Both the position numbers and the translations under genes were made by a program. The notes under the pieces are model-generated. The model saw nothing but the letters and a program-made list of their open reading frames with translations, ran no database searches and was not told where the DNA came from. Of a stretch of 64,000 bases of DNA, positions 1-8,555 are shown piece after piece. The stretch's first letter is position 1. Every line of letters starts with the position of its first letter. The stretch comes from Chloroflexi bacterium HGW-Chloroflexi-4 (lineage in GTDB: Bacteria > Chloroflexota > Anaerolineae > Anaerolineales > Anaerolineaceae): the NCBI GenBank assembly GCA_002840715.1, contig PHBW01000013.1, positions 139,445 to 203,444 of the forward strand, given 5' to 3'.

Positions 1-2
1 CA

Positions 3-1136
3 TTGGATAAAACACTGCCATTTGGGTCAATGATTTCATACGGGATCAATGGCGGTTTTGTTGGACTGGTGAAAAACGAAAACTTTGAACAATTGTCTCC
101 TCCCGATTTAAAAGAAAAGATAACACTCGCTGAACAAGAATTATCAAAACCAAAAATTCTATTTGTCATGAATAATTCATGGGAAGACGATCTTTTTTCT
201 GATTTTATGCGAAGTAATTATGAACAAGCAGCTAATAATTCCAATCTGCAATACTCAATTCTTCAATTAGATGAAATAAATTCGGACCTCGAAAGCAAAT
301 GGGAATCAGTTTTTGTTTACAACACGTTTGATGTGCTGATCACGTCTGGAGAAGAAGCGGTTGAACACGTCACTTATTATGCTCAACTATTCCCAAACCA
401 TAAATTCATCCTGATAGGTGGCAAAGTCGATTTCTTTTCAAACTACCTTCCGAATGTTTACAGCGCTTCATTTAGAACAAATGAAGCCTTCTACCTCGCC
501 GGCATGTATGCAAGTCTAATGACCAAAACCAGTACAATTTCCATGATCAACCCCGACGCAATAATTGGAGTGGTGGCAGGCGTGGATGATAAACCCTATC
601 TTGATAACCGCATTAAGGCATTCAAACAAGGCGCTACTGACGCTGGTCTGGATGCAAACAGCATCCTTGTAAATTATTCTGGAGGATTTTTTGAGAATCA
701 AAACGCTGCCACAGCTGCAGGTAATATTTACAATCAAAAAGCCGATATGATCCTTAACCTTTCCGGACCTGCCGGAGGCGGCATCATTCAATCTGCTCAA
801 GAAGAAGGATTTTATATGATCGAATACACATCTGGTGGAAATCCGGCTGAAATCAACTCCAATCCCGACGAGGCTCCATTCATCTTGACATCAGTGTTTG
901 AAAATCGCGAAAAAGTCATGATGGATATTCTAACAAAAATCGAAAAAGGTGAAATGATATATGGACAGTTGGAAACATTAGGGCTTTCAACAGGCATGAT
1001 TGGAATTGATAAATCAGGAAATTTTGAACGTCTTACCCCTGAAAGTATTAAAACAGAAATTGAAAATACTGAAAAGAAAATTATAGACCACGAGATTTTT
1101 ATACTTCCGGAATATATTCCTGGTTTGTATTTTTAG
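3..1136 (+). CDS. BMP-family substrate-binding protein, double-domain, 5' end outside window
   Basis: This frame is open at the window edge, so the N terminus and any signal peptide are missing. Residues about 48-370 form a complete BMP (basic membrane protein, PnrA-like) periplasmic-binding domain; that family usually captures nucleosides for an ABC importer. Residues 8-50 repeat the pattern found at residues 321-365: GFVGL then NENFEQLSP, against GMIGI then SGNFERLTP. The window therefore starts in the tail of a first BMP domain and contains a full second one. The gene ends in a bidirectional terminator shared with the convergent tRNA-Pro. No transporter genes are visible beside it. The family is fairly sure, the substrate is not. 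Confidence 0.8.
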   Translation: MDKTLPFGSMISYGINGGFVGLVKNENFEQLSPPDLKEKITLAEQELSKPKILFVMNNSWEDDLFSDFMRSNYEQAANNSNLQYSILQLDEINSDLESKWESVFVYNTFDVLITSGEEAVEHVTYYAQLFPNHKFILIGGKVDFFSNYLPNVYSASFRTNEAFYLAGMYASLMTKTSTISMINPDAIIGVVAGVDDKPYLDNRIKAFKQGATDAGLDANSILVNYSGGFFENQNAATAAGNIYNQKADMILNLSGPAGGGIIQSAQEEGFYMIEYTSGGNPAEINSNPDEAPFILTSVFENREKVMMDILTKIEKGEMIYGQLETLGLSTGMIGIDKSGNFERLTPESIKTEIENTEKKIIDHEIFILPEYIPGLYF

Positions 1137-1163
1137 TCTATGAAATAATTCAAAGAAATTGTT

Positions 1164-1202
1164 AAAAAAAGACCTGTTGATTAATAATCTACAGGTCTTT
1201 TT
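1164..1202. terminator. bidirectional terminator between BMP gene and tRNA-Pro
   Basis: AAAAAGACCTGT (1166-1177) pairs with ACAGGTCTTTTT (1191-1202). The T-run on each strand lets the hairpin end both the plus-strand binding-protein gene and the minus-strand tRNA. Confidence 0.8.
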
Positions 1203-1203
1203 G

Positions 1204-1277
1204 TCGGGGCGGGCGGATTTGAACCGCCGACCTCCCGGTCCCGAACCGGGTGCTCTAGCCGGGCTGAGCCCGCCCCG
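1204..1277 (-). tRNA. tRNA-Pro (anticodon CGG)
   Basis: On the minus strand the acceptor stem CGGGGCG pairs with CGCCCCG, the anticodon stem CCCGG/CCGGG holds loop TTCGGGA with anticodon CGG, and the T arm is GGCGG-TTCAAAT-CCGCC. The discriminator base is A and no CCA is encoded (CAA follows). The D stem GCTC/GAGC begins only one base after the acceptor stem instead of two, so one linker base (position 8 or 9) is missing relative to the usual layout. Confidence 0.9.
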
Positions 1278-1314
1278 CCCCCTTTCGACAAGACTTTTGT
1301 GATGCCTGCGCCTG

Positions 1315-1376
1315 CCGCACAAGTTTACGCACACGGTTGCGCAATTTTACGCACAAACTTACGCACATTCACGCAA
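1315..1376. promoter_or_regulatory. phased TTACGCACA repeat array upstream of ino1
   Basis: Six CGCA cores begin at 1316, 1328, 1340, 1350, 1362 and 1372, a spacing of 12, 12, 10, 12 and 10 bases. The best copies read TTTACGCACA (1324-1333, 1346-1355) and CTTACGCACA (1358-1367). The array sits between the divergent tRNA-Pro and ino1, directly upstream of where the ino1 -35 would lie. Helical phasing suggests sites for a cooperatively binding regulator. This is inference; no matching regulator was recognised in the window. Confidence 0.5.
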
Positions 1377-1401
1377 TTTAAGCTTAAAATGAGCCCTCCT
1401 C

Positions 1402-1410
1402 TGTTATAAT
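1402..1410 (+). promoter_or_regulatory. extended -10 promoter element of ino1
   Basis: TGT-TATAAT at 1402-1410 is an extended -10 (TGN-TATAAT). No good -35 is visible, which fits an activator bound at the array just upstream. The predicted start near 1417 would give a leader of about 80 bases. Confidence 0.55.
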
Positions 1411-1495
1411 CGACGCGCTGGAGTGATTGCGCTCCAACGGTTTTATCTTCATTATTCTCAATCAAATCGTCTCTCTTTAAAGGAGGAAACACCCA

Positions 1496-2587
1496 ATGAG
1501 CAAGGGCAAAAAGGTACGTGTAGCAATCATCGGCGTGGGCAACTGCGCCTCATCTCTCGTCCAGGGCGTGGAGTTTTACCGCAACGCCAAAGATACGGAT
1601 CGCGTTCCCGGTTTGATGCATGTCAACCTAGGCGGCTATCACATCAACGATATTGAGTTCTCTGCCGCCATCGACGTTGTTGATACCAAGGTCGGCAAGG
1701 ATCTTTCAGAAGCCATTTTCTCTTACCCCAACAACACCTACAAATTCAGCGACGTTCCGCATTTGAACGTGCCTGTGGTGCGCGGTATGACCCACGACGG
1801 ATTGGGCAAGTACTTGAGCCAGATCCTCACCAAGGCCCCCGGTCCCACCGCCGACATCGTAAAAATCCTCAAAGACACCGAAACGGACGTGGTGGTCAAC
1901 TATCTGCCCGTCGGTTCTGAAATGGCCACCAAGTGGTATGTCGAACAGATCCTCGAAGCCGGTGTCGGCATGGTCAATGCCATCCCAGTATTCATCGCCT
2001 CCTCCGAATACTGGGCGAAACGCTTTATGGATGCCGGTCTGCCCATCATCGGCGACGACATCAAGAGCCAGCTCGGTGCCACCATTCTGCACCGCGTGAT
2101 CACGAGCCTCTTCGTGGATCGCGGCGTGCTCGTGGATCACACCTATCAACTCAATTTCGGCGGCAACACCGATTTCATGAACATGCTTGAACGCGACCGC
2201 CTCGAATCCAAGAAGATCTCCAAGACCGGTGCCGTCACCTCTATGCTGCCCTACAAACTGGACCCCGATGATGTGCATGTCGGCCCCAGCGATTACGTGC
2301 CCTGGTTGACCGACCGCAAATGGTGCTACATTCGCATGGAAGGCACGACCTTCGGCAATGTACCCCTTAACCTCGAAGCCAAGCTGGAAGTTTGGGACAG
2401 CCCCAACAGCGCGGGTGTGATCATCGACGCCGTCCGCTGTGTGAAGCTTGCCTGCGACCGCGGCATCGCCGGTCCGTTGTATGCGCCGGCCTCTTACTTC
2501 ATGAAGACCCCTCCGAAGCAGTTCAAGGATGAGGTCTGCCGTGAAATGACCGAAGCCTACATCAAGAACGAAGAGTACAAGGGGTAA
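1496..2587 (+). CDS. ino1: inositol-3-phosphate synthase
   Basis: The 363-residue protein matches the short inositol-1-phosphate synthase type of actinobacteria and archaea, which turns glucose 6-phosphate into 1L-myo-inositol 1-phosphate with NAD as internal redox cofactor. The dinucleotide-binding motif [10 protein letters not shown] lies at residues 11-20, and the segments [17 protein letters not shown] and LNFGGNTDF are typical of the NAD and active-site regions. A strong AGGAGG (1481-1486) lies ten bases before ATG 1496. The product would feed inositol phospholipids or an inositol-derived solute. The gene is monocistronic, with its own promoter and a strong terminator. Confidence 0.95.
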   Translation: MSKGKKVRVAIIGVGNCASSLVQGVEFYRNAKDTDRVPGLMHVNLGGYHINDIEFSAAIDVVDTKVGKDLSEAIFSYPNNTYKFSDVPHLNVPVVRGMTHDGLGKYLSQILTKAPGPTADIVKILKDTETDVVVNYLPVGSEMATKWYVEQILEAGVGMVNAIPVFIASSEYWAKRFMDAGLPIIGDDIKSQLGATILHRVITSLFVDRGVLVDHTYQLNFGGNTDFMNMLERDRLESKKISKTGAVTSMLPYKLDPDDVHVGPSDYVPWLTDRKWCYIRMEGTTFGNVPLNLEAKLEVWDSPNSAGVIIDAVRCVKLACDRGIAGPLYAPASYFMKTPPKQFKDEVCREMTEAYIKNEEYKG

Positions 2588-2606
2588 TCTAGTTTTTTAG
2601 GAAGCC

Positions 2607-2640
2607 AAAACACCACAAAAGTTTTTGTGGTGTTTTTTTG
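2607..2640 (+). terminator. ino1 terminator
   Basis: AAAACACCACAAAA pairs with TTTTGTGGTGTTTT, followed by more T residues, 20 bases after the ino1 stop. Confidence 0.85.
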
Positions 2641-2660
2641 TTTTTCTCTCACTACACCTA

Positions 2661-2728
2661 ACGCGCTTCGCGCGTGCTTGCGCATGCGCAGAGCGAGCCG
2701 CGGCACGTCTCGCTTCGCTCGGGTGCGC
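2661..2728. repeat. GC-rich cluster of short palindromes
   Basis: Within about 70 bases lie ACGCGC-TTC-GCGCGT (2661-2675), the palindrome TGCGCATGCGCA (2680-2691) and an interrupted pair GAGCGAG / CTCGCTTCGCTC. The block is much richer in G and C than its surroundings and sits between the convergent ino1 and VOC genes, as REP-like intergenic elements do. No other full copy was seen in the window. Confidence 0.4.
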
Positions 2729-2811
2729 AAAGATCGCGAGGACGCAGAGAAAATCTAATTCTTAATCACTTAACACACAAATTTTGTATAAATACGAACA
2801 AAAGATCGAAA

Positions 2812-3210
2812 TTAATCTTTTAAGTGTGCCAGAATCTCGATCTGGTTGCCTTCGGGGTCTGCCACAAAGAAGCTGCGCATGCCCCACGGCCAGGTGGTGG
2901 GAGCGATGATGGGCGATGCCCCGGCTGCCAGCAAGCGTTCGTATTCATTATCCACATCCTCTGCGTTTTCGATGTCGCAGGTGATCTGTACCGAGCCGTT
3001 GATCCCCGCCGGGTAGGTCAGCGGATTCAAGAGTCCAACATTATTCTCAGGCCGCACATAAAGGTTGAAGTAACTTCCGTTTTTCTGTTTCGCGTTTGCA
3101 AAGACACCGCCATCCCAAACCACATCGAACCCCATGATGTTGCGATAAAATTCGACCATTAACTTGATGTCTTTTACGGCAAAACCGATGGCGTTGATTG
3201 TATGCTTCAT
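2812..3210 (-). CDS. VOC-family protein (glyoxalase/dioxygenase superfamily)
   Basis: A 132-residue single VOC domain with the beta-alpha-beta-beta-beta pattern. It starts MKHTINAIGFAVKDI, has MVEFYRNIMGFDV in the first half and FFVADPEGNQIEIL near the C terminus, where the conserved metal-ligand Glu of this fold lies. Such proteins include glyoxalases, dioxygenases and antibiotic-binding proteins, and the sequence does not decide among them. It stands alone on the minus strand between ino1 and the HIT operon. Confidence 0.85.
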   Translation of the reverse strand: MKHTINAIGFAVKDIKLMVEFYRNIMGFDVVWDGGVFANAKQKNGSYFNLYVRPENNVGLLNPLTYPAGINGSVQITCDIENAEDVDNEYERLLAAGASPIIAPTTWPWGMRSFFVADPEGNQIEILAHLKD

Positions 3211-3532
3211 CTCTTCCTCTTTGAATTTCGATTTTTTCGAATAAAGTCAATTTAACCACGAACCCTAAAAATCTGGGGAGCAAAAAATCGCGACACACGA
3301 AATACACCAATTTGAAGTGCAAAAATGCTAATAATTTGGATATTGAATGTAGTCAAGGAAATCACAAAGAGCCTATAAAAGAACTTCATAAAAACCCAAA
3401 CTTACTACAAAAAGTTCGAATTTCACGAAAACTTGAAAAAAATTAAAACGATTTTTTCCATGTATTTACTGCTTTTTGTGGTGTAATTTTTATTCAAATC
3501 CATAGGCAAGGAACTTGCAACCAGAATCTGTT
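3211..3532. other. intergenic region, AT-rich
   Basis: This divergent spacer is AT-rich. At 3234-3312 it holds scattered words such as TTAACCACGAA and ACACACGAAATACACC that resemble the dispersed CACGAA-type intergenic repeats seen again near 19.4 kb. No small gene or clear promoter could be supported. Confidence 0.4.
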
Positions 3533-3892
3533 ATGACAAACTGCATCTTCTGCGACATTATCGCCAAAACCGCCCCTGCGGAGATCCTCTACGAGGATGA
3601 ACAATGTGTTGTGATCAAAACCATTCAACCTCTCACACCCATTCATTTACTCATTTTGCCGAGAATCCATTACAGCTCACTAAATGATTTTACGGATTCT
3701 GATTCTGAATTAGCAGGTCATATGTTATTAATTGCAAAATTGATGGCTTCTCGTATGAATATCTCAGATTCTGGATACCGGGTAGCCATTAATGTCGGTG
3801 CCGGCGCCGGACAAACAGTCTTTCACCTGCATTTGCATGTTCTTGGCGGACGCCCCATGGGCGCAGGGTTAATGACCGAAAGATTAGGATGA
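3533..3892 (+). CDS. HIT-family nucleotide hydrolase/transferase
   Basis: A 119-residue histidine-triad protein with CIFC near the N terminus (a pair of Cys often binding zinc) and the triad HLHLHVLGG near the C terminus, where the middle His acts as nucleophile on nucleotide alpha-phosphates. Substrates of such proteins are commonly AMP-lysine or AMP-phosphoramidate-type compounds or dinucleoside polyphosphates. The ATG at 3533 gives the usual family start MTNCIFCDI; a TTG at 3515 would add six residues and has AAGGA too close to it. The stop overlaps the next start (ATGA), so the downstream lipoprotein is probably translationally coupled. Confidence 0.9.
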   Translation: MTNCIFCDIIAKTAPAEILYEDEQCVVIKTIQPLTPIHLLILPRIHYSSLNDFTDSDSELAGHMLLIAKLMASRMNISDSGYRVAINVGAGAGQTVFHLHLHVLGGRPMGAGLMTERLG

Positions 3893-5418
3893 AGAAACGG
3901 TTTTTGCACTTTTTTATCTTTGTGTCGGCGCTGATGCTGGTCAGCGGATGCGTGGTCTCGGCTCCAAACTCACGCCCCTGGCTGCTTGATACGCCGGCTG
4001 CCCAGGACTCTCAAGTTGAAAACCTGCCCTCCTCCCTGCTCGCGCTGCTGCCCACGCCGCGTCCTGAAGGCTCTCCTTATTTCACCCCCACCCCCGACGG
4101 CGTCCACAGCTTGCCTTCCATCCGCACCGAAGTAGTCTCATATACAGTGCAAAATGGAGACTACCTGGCGCTGATCGCTGCGCGCAATAACCTGCCTCTC
4201 GTTGCCCTGATCAACGCCAACCCGACGATTGACCCCGATCTGCTTGAAGCCGGCATGGTGCTCACCATCCCCGCGCCGCAGCCTGCCTCAGCCCTATCCG
4301 ATTTCAAGATCATCCCAGACAGTGAACTGGTTTACGGCCCCGCCAGCGCCACACTCGATATCAGCGCTTTCGTCTCTCAAAAAGGCGGATATCTCAGCAA
4401 CTATTCTGAGGATGTCGAAGGCGCGACCCTCACAGGTGCCCAGATCGTGCAACGCATCAGCTACGAATATTCGGTCAATCCACGCCTGCTGCTTGCCCTG
4501 CTGGATTATCAAACCCGCTGGGTCACCCGCACCCAGCTTGACCCTTCATATATAACCTACCCCATGGGTCGTTATGAAACCAACCGCGAAGGGCTTTACC
4601 GCCAGCTTGCCTGGACGGCCGACACCCTCAACAAAGCCTATTACCGCTATCAGATCAATGCGCTGCCTTACGTCATCCTCGCGGATGGCAACCTGGTGCA
4701 GCTATCAACCCTGATCAACCCCGGCACCGCGGCAGTGCAATACCTGATGGCGCAGCTCCATGACCAATATGGATATCAACTGGCCATTTCCGAGGTCGGC
4801 GTATTCACGTCGTACTCCAATTTCTTTGGCATCCCCTTTGACCTGACGATCAACAACTTGGTTCCGGCTGGCCTGACCCAGCCTGCATTGATCCTGCCCT
4901 TTGAAAATGGAACCACCTGGTCTTTCACGGGCGGTCCGCACGGCGGTTGGGGCAGCGGATCAGCCTGGGCGGCCATTGATTTTGCTCCCCCGGGTGAAGC
5001 CTTTGGCTGCGTTCAATCCGATGCCTGGGTGGTGGCCGCGGCCGACGGGCTGGTGGTGCGTGCCAAAGACGGCGCCGTGCTGCTTGATCTGGACGGCGAC
5101 GGAATTGAACAAACCGGCTGGACACTGCTTTATATGCACATTGAATCACGCGACAGGGTCAGCGCCGGCACCTGGCTTAAAGCTGGAGACCGCATCGGGC
5201 ACCCTTCTTGTGAGGGCGGAGTCTCCAACGGTACACACTTGCACCTCGCTCGAAGGTATAATGGGGAGTGGATATCAGCAGATACACATCTGCCATTTAA
5301 TTTGGAAGGCTGGATCTCTTCAGGCGACGGAGCTGAGTACGACGGTGCTCTCTCTCGTGACGGTCTGAGTGTCACTGCCTGGGATGGTCGCATTGCAGAA
5401 AATCAGATTCAGCGCTAA
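3889..5418 (+). CDS. LysM-M23 peptidase lipoprotein, first of three paralogs
   Basis: A lipoprotein of 509 residues with lipobox LVSGC (Cys 21), a Pro/Thr-rich linker, one LysM peptidoglycan-binding domain (about 84-129), a central helical region (about 150-310) and a C-terminal M23 (LytM-type) endopeptidase domain. The M23 residues look intact: H351 and D364 (GGPHGGWG, AIDFAPP), H417 (YMHIES) and H450/H452 (GTHLHLA). It would sit on the outer face of the membrane and cut or bind cell-wall cross-links. It overlaps the HIT gene by four bases and is followed directly by two paralogs. The central region may be a transglycosylase-like fold, but I could not confirm this. Confidence 0.88.
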   Translation: MKKRFLHFFIFVSALMLVSGCVVSAPNSRPWLLDTPAAQDSQVENLPSSLLALLPTPRPEGSPYFTPTPDGVHSLPSIRTEVVSYTVQNGDYLALIAARNNLPLVALINANPTIDPDLLEAGMVLTIPAPQPASALSDFKIIPDSELVYGPASATLDISAFVSQKGGYLSNYSEDVEGATLTGAQIVQRISYEYSVNPRLLLALLDYQTRWVTRTQLDPSYITYPMGRYETNREGLYRQLAWTADTLNKAYYRYQINALPYVILADGNLVQLSTLINPGTAAVQYLMAQLHDQYGYQLAISEVGVFTSYSNFFGIPFDLTINNLVPAGLTQPALILPFENGTTWSFTGGPHGGWGSGSAWAAIDFAPPGEAFGCVQSDAWVVAAADGLVVRAKDGAVLLDLDGDGIEQTGWTLLYMHIESRDRVSAGTWLKAGDRIGHPSCEGGVSNGTHLHLARRYNGEWISADTHLPFNLEGWISSGDGAEYDGALSRDGLSVTAWDGRIAENQIQR

Positions 5419-7015
5419 GAAGCTTCAAACCATTTGTGTGTCAGCCTGCTTCGTACTGGCCAGTCTGGCGTGTTCGCAGGGCTATGTCAGTCCGGTTGAA
5501 TTGACCGTCACTGCCCTGGCGGAAGGCAAAGTGACCACACCTCTTGCGCCTCTGGCAACCACACCTGCCCCGACTGCCACCCAACCGACTTCCACACCTG
5601 CAGTTACATCCACACTAAACACCATTCCGACCTTTACCGATCTGCCAATATTCTCCCCCACTTCAGGTCCCACGGCCACGCTTGACCCATTGGCGACCCC
5701 CAAACCTCCCATCCAATATTACACACAATCAGGCGACACCCTGCCTTCGATCCTCGGGCGTTTCGGCGTCTCGGCAGACCAGATCACCTATAGTCAATCT
5801 GTGCCCGAAACAGGTTTAATCAACCCGGGAATTTTGTTGATCATCCCCAATGTTTTGAACGATGTCTTTGATTCCATTGCGGTCATCCCTGACAGCGAAG
5901 TGGTTTTTTCACCGACAGCTCTTGATTTTGACCTGACCCTCTTTGCCAATCAGGCGGGCGGATTTTTGAGCACCTATAAAGAAGAACTTTCAAGCGGCCC
6001 CACCTCCGGCGCGGATATCATCAAAAGGGTGTGCCTCGAAAATTCAATTAATCCGCGCGTGATTTTGGCGCTGCTTGAATACAAGAGCCACTGGGTTTAC
6101 GGACAACCAGCCAACCTGGCTGAGACAGAATACCCCATGGGATACGTCAAACTTGAGCAAAAAGGGCTTTACCGCCAGCTCTCATGGGCAGTATCGCAGC
6201 TTTCCCTCGGTTATTACGGCTGGCGGGCGGGCATCCTCTCTACGCTGCCTTTCAGCGATGGCACCGTGCTACGCATCAGTCCCGGTTTGAACGCCGGTTC
6301 AGCAGGCTTGCAATATTTATTCGCCCAGCTTTATAACAAGGCAGACTGGGTGAGCGCACTTTACGGCAACGAAAGCTTTCCCATCCTGATGGAAAAAATG
6401 TACGGCAACCCCTTTGTCAGGGCTGCCTCGATTGAACCGCTTTACTCGCCGGAACTGATCCAACCCAAACTGGAACTGCCCTTCGTCCCTGGCCGGGTAT
6501 GGGCATTCACCGGCGGACCGCATTCCGCGTGGGGACCTGACGGCGCGATGGCTGCCCTGGATTTTGCTCCGCCTTCATCTCACCCGGGCTGCGTCGACAA
6601 CCCCGAATGGGTGGTGGCCATGGCGCCAGGCATGATTGTCCGTGCTGAAAACGGGGCAGTCATCCAGGATCTTGATGGGGATAATCGCGAAAACACCGGT
6701 TGGAATATCTTTTACATGCACATCGCCACCAAAGACCGTGTGGCCGTTGGTACACGCGTTGAAACCGGCGACCCCATCGGCCATGCATCCTGTGAAGGCG
6801 GCGTCTCAAGCGGCACACACACACACGTGGCGAGAAAGTATAATGGAGAGTGGATTTTAGCTGACGGCCCGTTACCTTTCAACATGAGCGGCTATATCGC
6901 TCACAATGGAATTAAAGTTTACGATGGCACGTTGACAAAAGGTGATACCATTGTTATCCGCGACGAAAATGGCGGCGTAGAATCACACGTTTCGATTCCA
7001 AAAGCGAAACAATAA
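5384..7015 (+). CDS. LysM-M23 peptidase lipoprotein, second paralog
   Basis: It has the same architecture as its upstream neighbour: lipobox LASLAC, a long Thr/Pro-rich linker, LysM (starting YYTQSGDTLPSIL), a central region and M23 with GGPHSAWG, ALDFAPP, YMHIAT and GTHTHVA intact. The start is uncertain. ATG 5384 gives MVALQKIRFSAKKLQ before the signal helix and overlaps the previous gene by 35 bases; GTG 5369 and TTG 5393 are alternatives. Either way it is read from the same message as the first paralog. The two share long identical stretches such as YNGEW near the C terminus. Confidence 0.87.
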   Translation: MVALQKIRFSAKKLQTICVSACFVLASLACSQGYVSPVELTVTALAEGKVTTPLAPLATTPAPTATQPTSTPAVTSTLNTIPTFTDLPIFSPTSGPTATLDPLATPKPPIQYYTQSGDTLPSILGRFGVSADQITYSQSVPETGLINPGILLIIPNVLNDVFDSIAVIPDSEVVFSPTALDFDLTLFANQAGGFLSTYKEELSSGPTSGADIIKRVCLENSINPRVILALLEYKSHWVYGQPANLAETEYPMGYVKLEQKGLYRQLSWAVSQLSLGYYGWRAGILSTLPFSDGTVLRISPGLNAGSAGLQYLFAQLYNKADWVSALYGNESFPILMEKMYGNPFVRAASIEPLYSPELIQPKLELPFVPGRVWAFTGGPHSAWGPDGAMAALDFAPPSSHPGCVDNPEWVVAMAPGMIVRAENGAVIQDLDGDNRENTGWNIFYMHIATKDRVAVGTRVETGDPIGHASCEGGVSSGTHTHVARKYNGEWILADGPLPFNMSGYIAHNGIKVYDGTLTKGDTIVIRDENGGVESHVSIPKAKQ

Positions 7016-7031
7016 AAAGGCTGGCAACTGG

Positions 7032-8531
7032 ATGGATTCAAAGAAACACAGTGTGAAAAATAAATTCCTTTTTACACTAAATCTTCTATTGGTAGTGGGT
7101 CTGTTGACTGCCTGCACCTCGGTTCAATCGACCATGGTGGTACCTCCCATTGTGAGCCCAACCCAATCGACTCTCGAGGCAGATTCCACCACACCTTACC
7201 CCTCCCGTCCGGTTTATGCGCCTGGCACTCTGGTGGATTATGCTGCACAGGATGGTGATAATCTGGCGGCCATCGCCAGCCACTTCAACACAACTGTCGA
7301 AGAAATTCTTGAAGCCAATCCTCTGCTGCCCAAAACGATCACCACTCTTCAGGCAGGTTTTCAACTAAAGATCCCCATATATTATGAAACGTTATGGGGC
7401 AGCCAGTTCCAAATCATCCCAGACGCTTTATTTGTTAATGGTCCAGCGCAAACCGGGTTCGACGCGGTCGCATTTGTCAATTCTCAGCCAGGCTGGCTCA
7501 AAAACTACACCGTATTTGCTGATGAAAAAATGCGCACAGGCGGCCAATTGATTGAACTGGTGGCACTCAACTTTTCCATCAGTCCGCGCGTGCTGCTGGC
7601 ACTGGCTGAATACCAAACCGGAGCACTTTCAGAACCGGTTCTGGCTGATAATTTAAAAACCTATCCTCTGGGATATGAAGAACAATTTCACAAGGGGTTT
7701 TATCTTCAATTGGTGTGGGCAGCCAGCTTGCTCAACAATGGATATTACGGCTGGCGCAACGGCAGCCTGGATGAGATCAACCGCACAGACGGAACCCTTG
7801 AAATTCCCGACCCATGGCAAAATGCGGCTACGGTGGCCTTTCAACATTATTTTTCACAAAAATTGAGCCTCAATCAATACAACCAGGCTATTCGTGAAAA
7901 TGGATTTATTCGAACCTACACTTCACTTTTCGGTGACCCGTGGTTGAATGTTCAACCTCACTTCCCCGGAAACTTGCAGCAGCCCGAATTGGTGCTTCCC
8001 TTTGCTGTTGGAAAAACCTGGGCATATACAGGCGGACCGCATGAATCGTGGTGGGGATCGGGCGAACCCTACGGCGCATTGGATTTTGCCCCTGCAACTT
8101 CAGGTGGAGGCTGTTCACCCACAGATGAATTTGCGGTCGCCCTTGCAGACGGGCTGATCGTCCGCACCGAGCCAGCCATTGCAGTATTGGATCTCGACAA
8201 GGACGGCAACGAACGCACCGGCTGGGTAATTTATTACCTTCACCTTGGGTTGGACGATTTGGTCAGCCAAGGCAAATTAGTTAAAACCGGTGATACAATC
8301 GGACATCCTTCATGTGAAGGTGGATCGGCCACCGGAACGCATGTGCACGTTGCCCGCAAGTTCAATGGTGAGTGGATCATCGCCGACGGAGCCATCCCGT
8401 TTAATATGGAAGGCTGGATTGCCAAAAACGGCTCGAGACCCTATTTGGGAACGCTGACTCGCAAAGGCAATGTGATCACCGCCAGCGATTCAGCATCTGG
8501 TAAATCCGCCATCACGGCAGGCTTGAAGTAA
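7032..8531 (+). CDS. LysM-M23 peptidase lipoprotein, third paralog
   Basis: A 499-residue lipoprotein with lipobox LLTAC, LysM (starting YAAQDGDNLAAIA) and a C-terminal M23 domain with GGPHESWWG, ALDFAPA, YLHLGL and GTHVHVA. It starts 16 bases after the second paralog. The central region is again conserved, with SPRVLLALAEYQTGAL against NPRVILALLEYKSHWV in copy two. Sequence divergence among the three copies suggests old duplications kept by selection, perhaps with different cell-wall targets. Confidence 0.88.
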   Translation: MDSKKHSVKNKFLFTLNLLLVVGLLTACTSVQSTMVVPPIVSPTQSTLEADSTTPYPSRPVYAPGTLVDYAAQDGDNLAAIASHFNTTVEEILEANPLLPKTITTLQAGFQLKIPIYYETLWGSQFQIIPDALFVNGPAQTGFDAVAFVNSQPGWLKNYTVFADEKMRTGGQLIELVALNFSISPRVLLALAEYQTGALSEPVLADNLKTYPLGYEEQFHKGFYLQLVWAASLLNNGYYGWRNGSLDEINRTDGTLEIPDPWQNAATVAFQHYFSQKLSLNQYNQAIRENGFIRTYTSLFGDPWLNVQPHFPGNLQQPELVLPFAVGKTWAYTGGPHESWWGSGEPYGALDFAPATSGGGCSPTDEFAVALADGLIVRTEPAIAVLDLDKDGNERTGWVIYYLHLGLDDLVSQGKLVKTGDTIGHPSCEGGSATGTHVHVARKFNGEWIIADGAIPFNMEGWIAKNGSRPYLGTLTRKGNVITASDSASGKSAITAGLK

Positions 8532-8555
8532 TTATTATTTATTAAGGAGTTCGGA

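Noticed and set aside
1014..1334. Minus-strand frame across the tRNA-Pro
   Set aside because: It runs through the tRNA and a terminator and has no protein-like composition.
5254..5266. TATAATGG words in the LysM-M23 genes as internal promoters
   Set aside because: They encode the conserved Tyr-Asn-Gly in a family motif, in matching positions of the paralogs.
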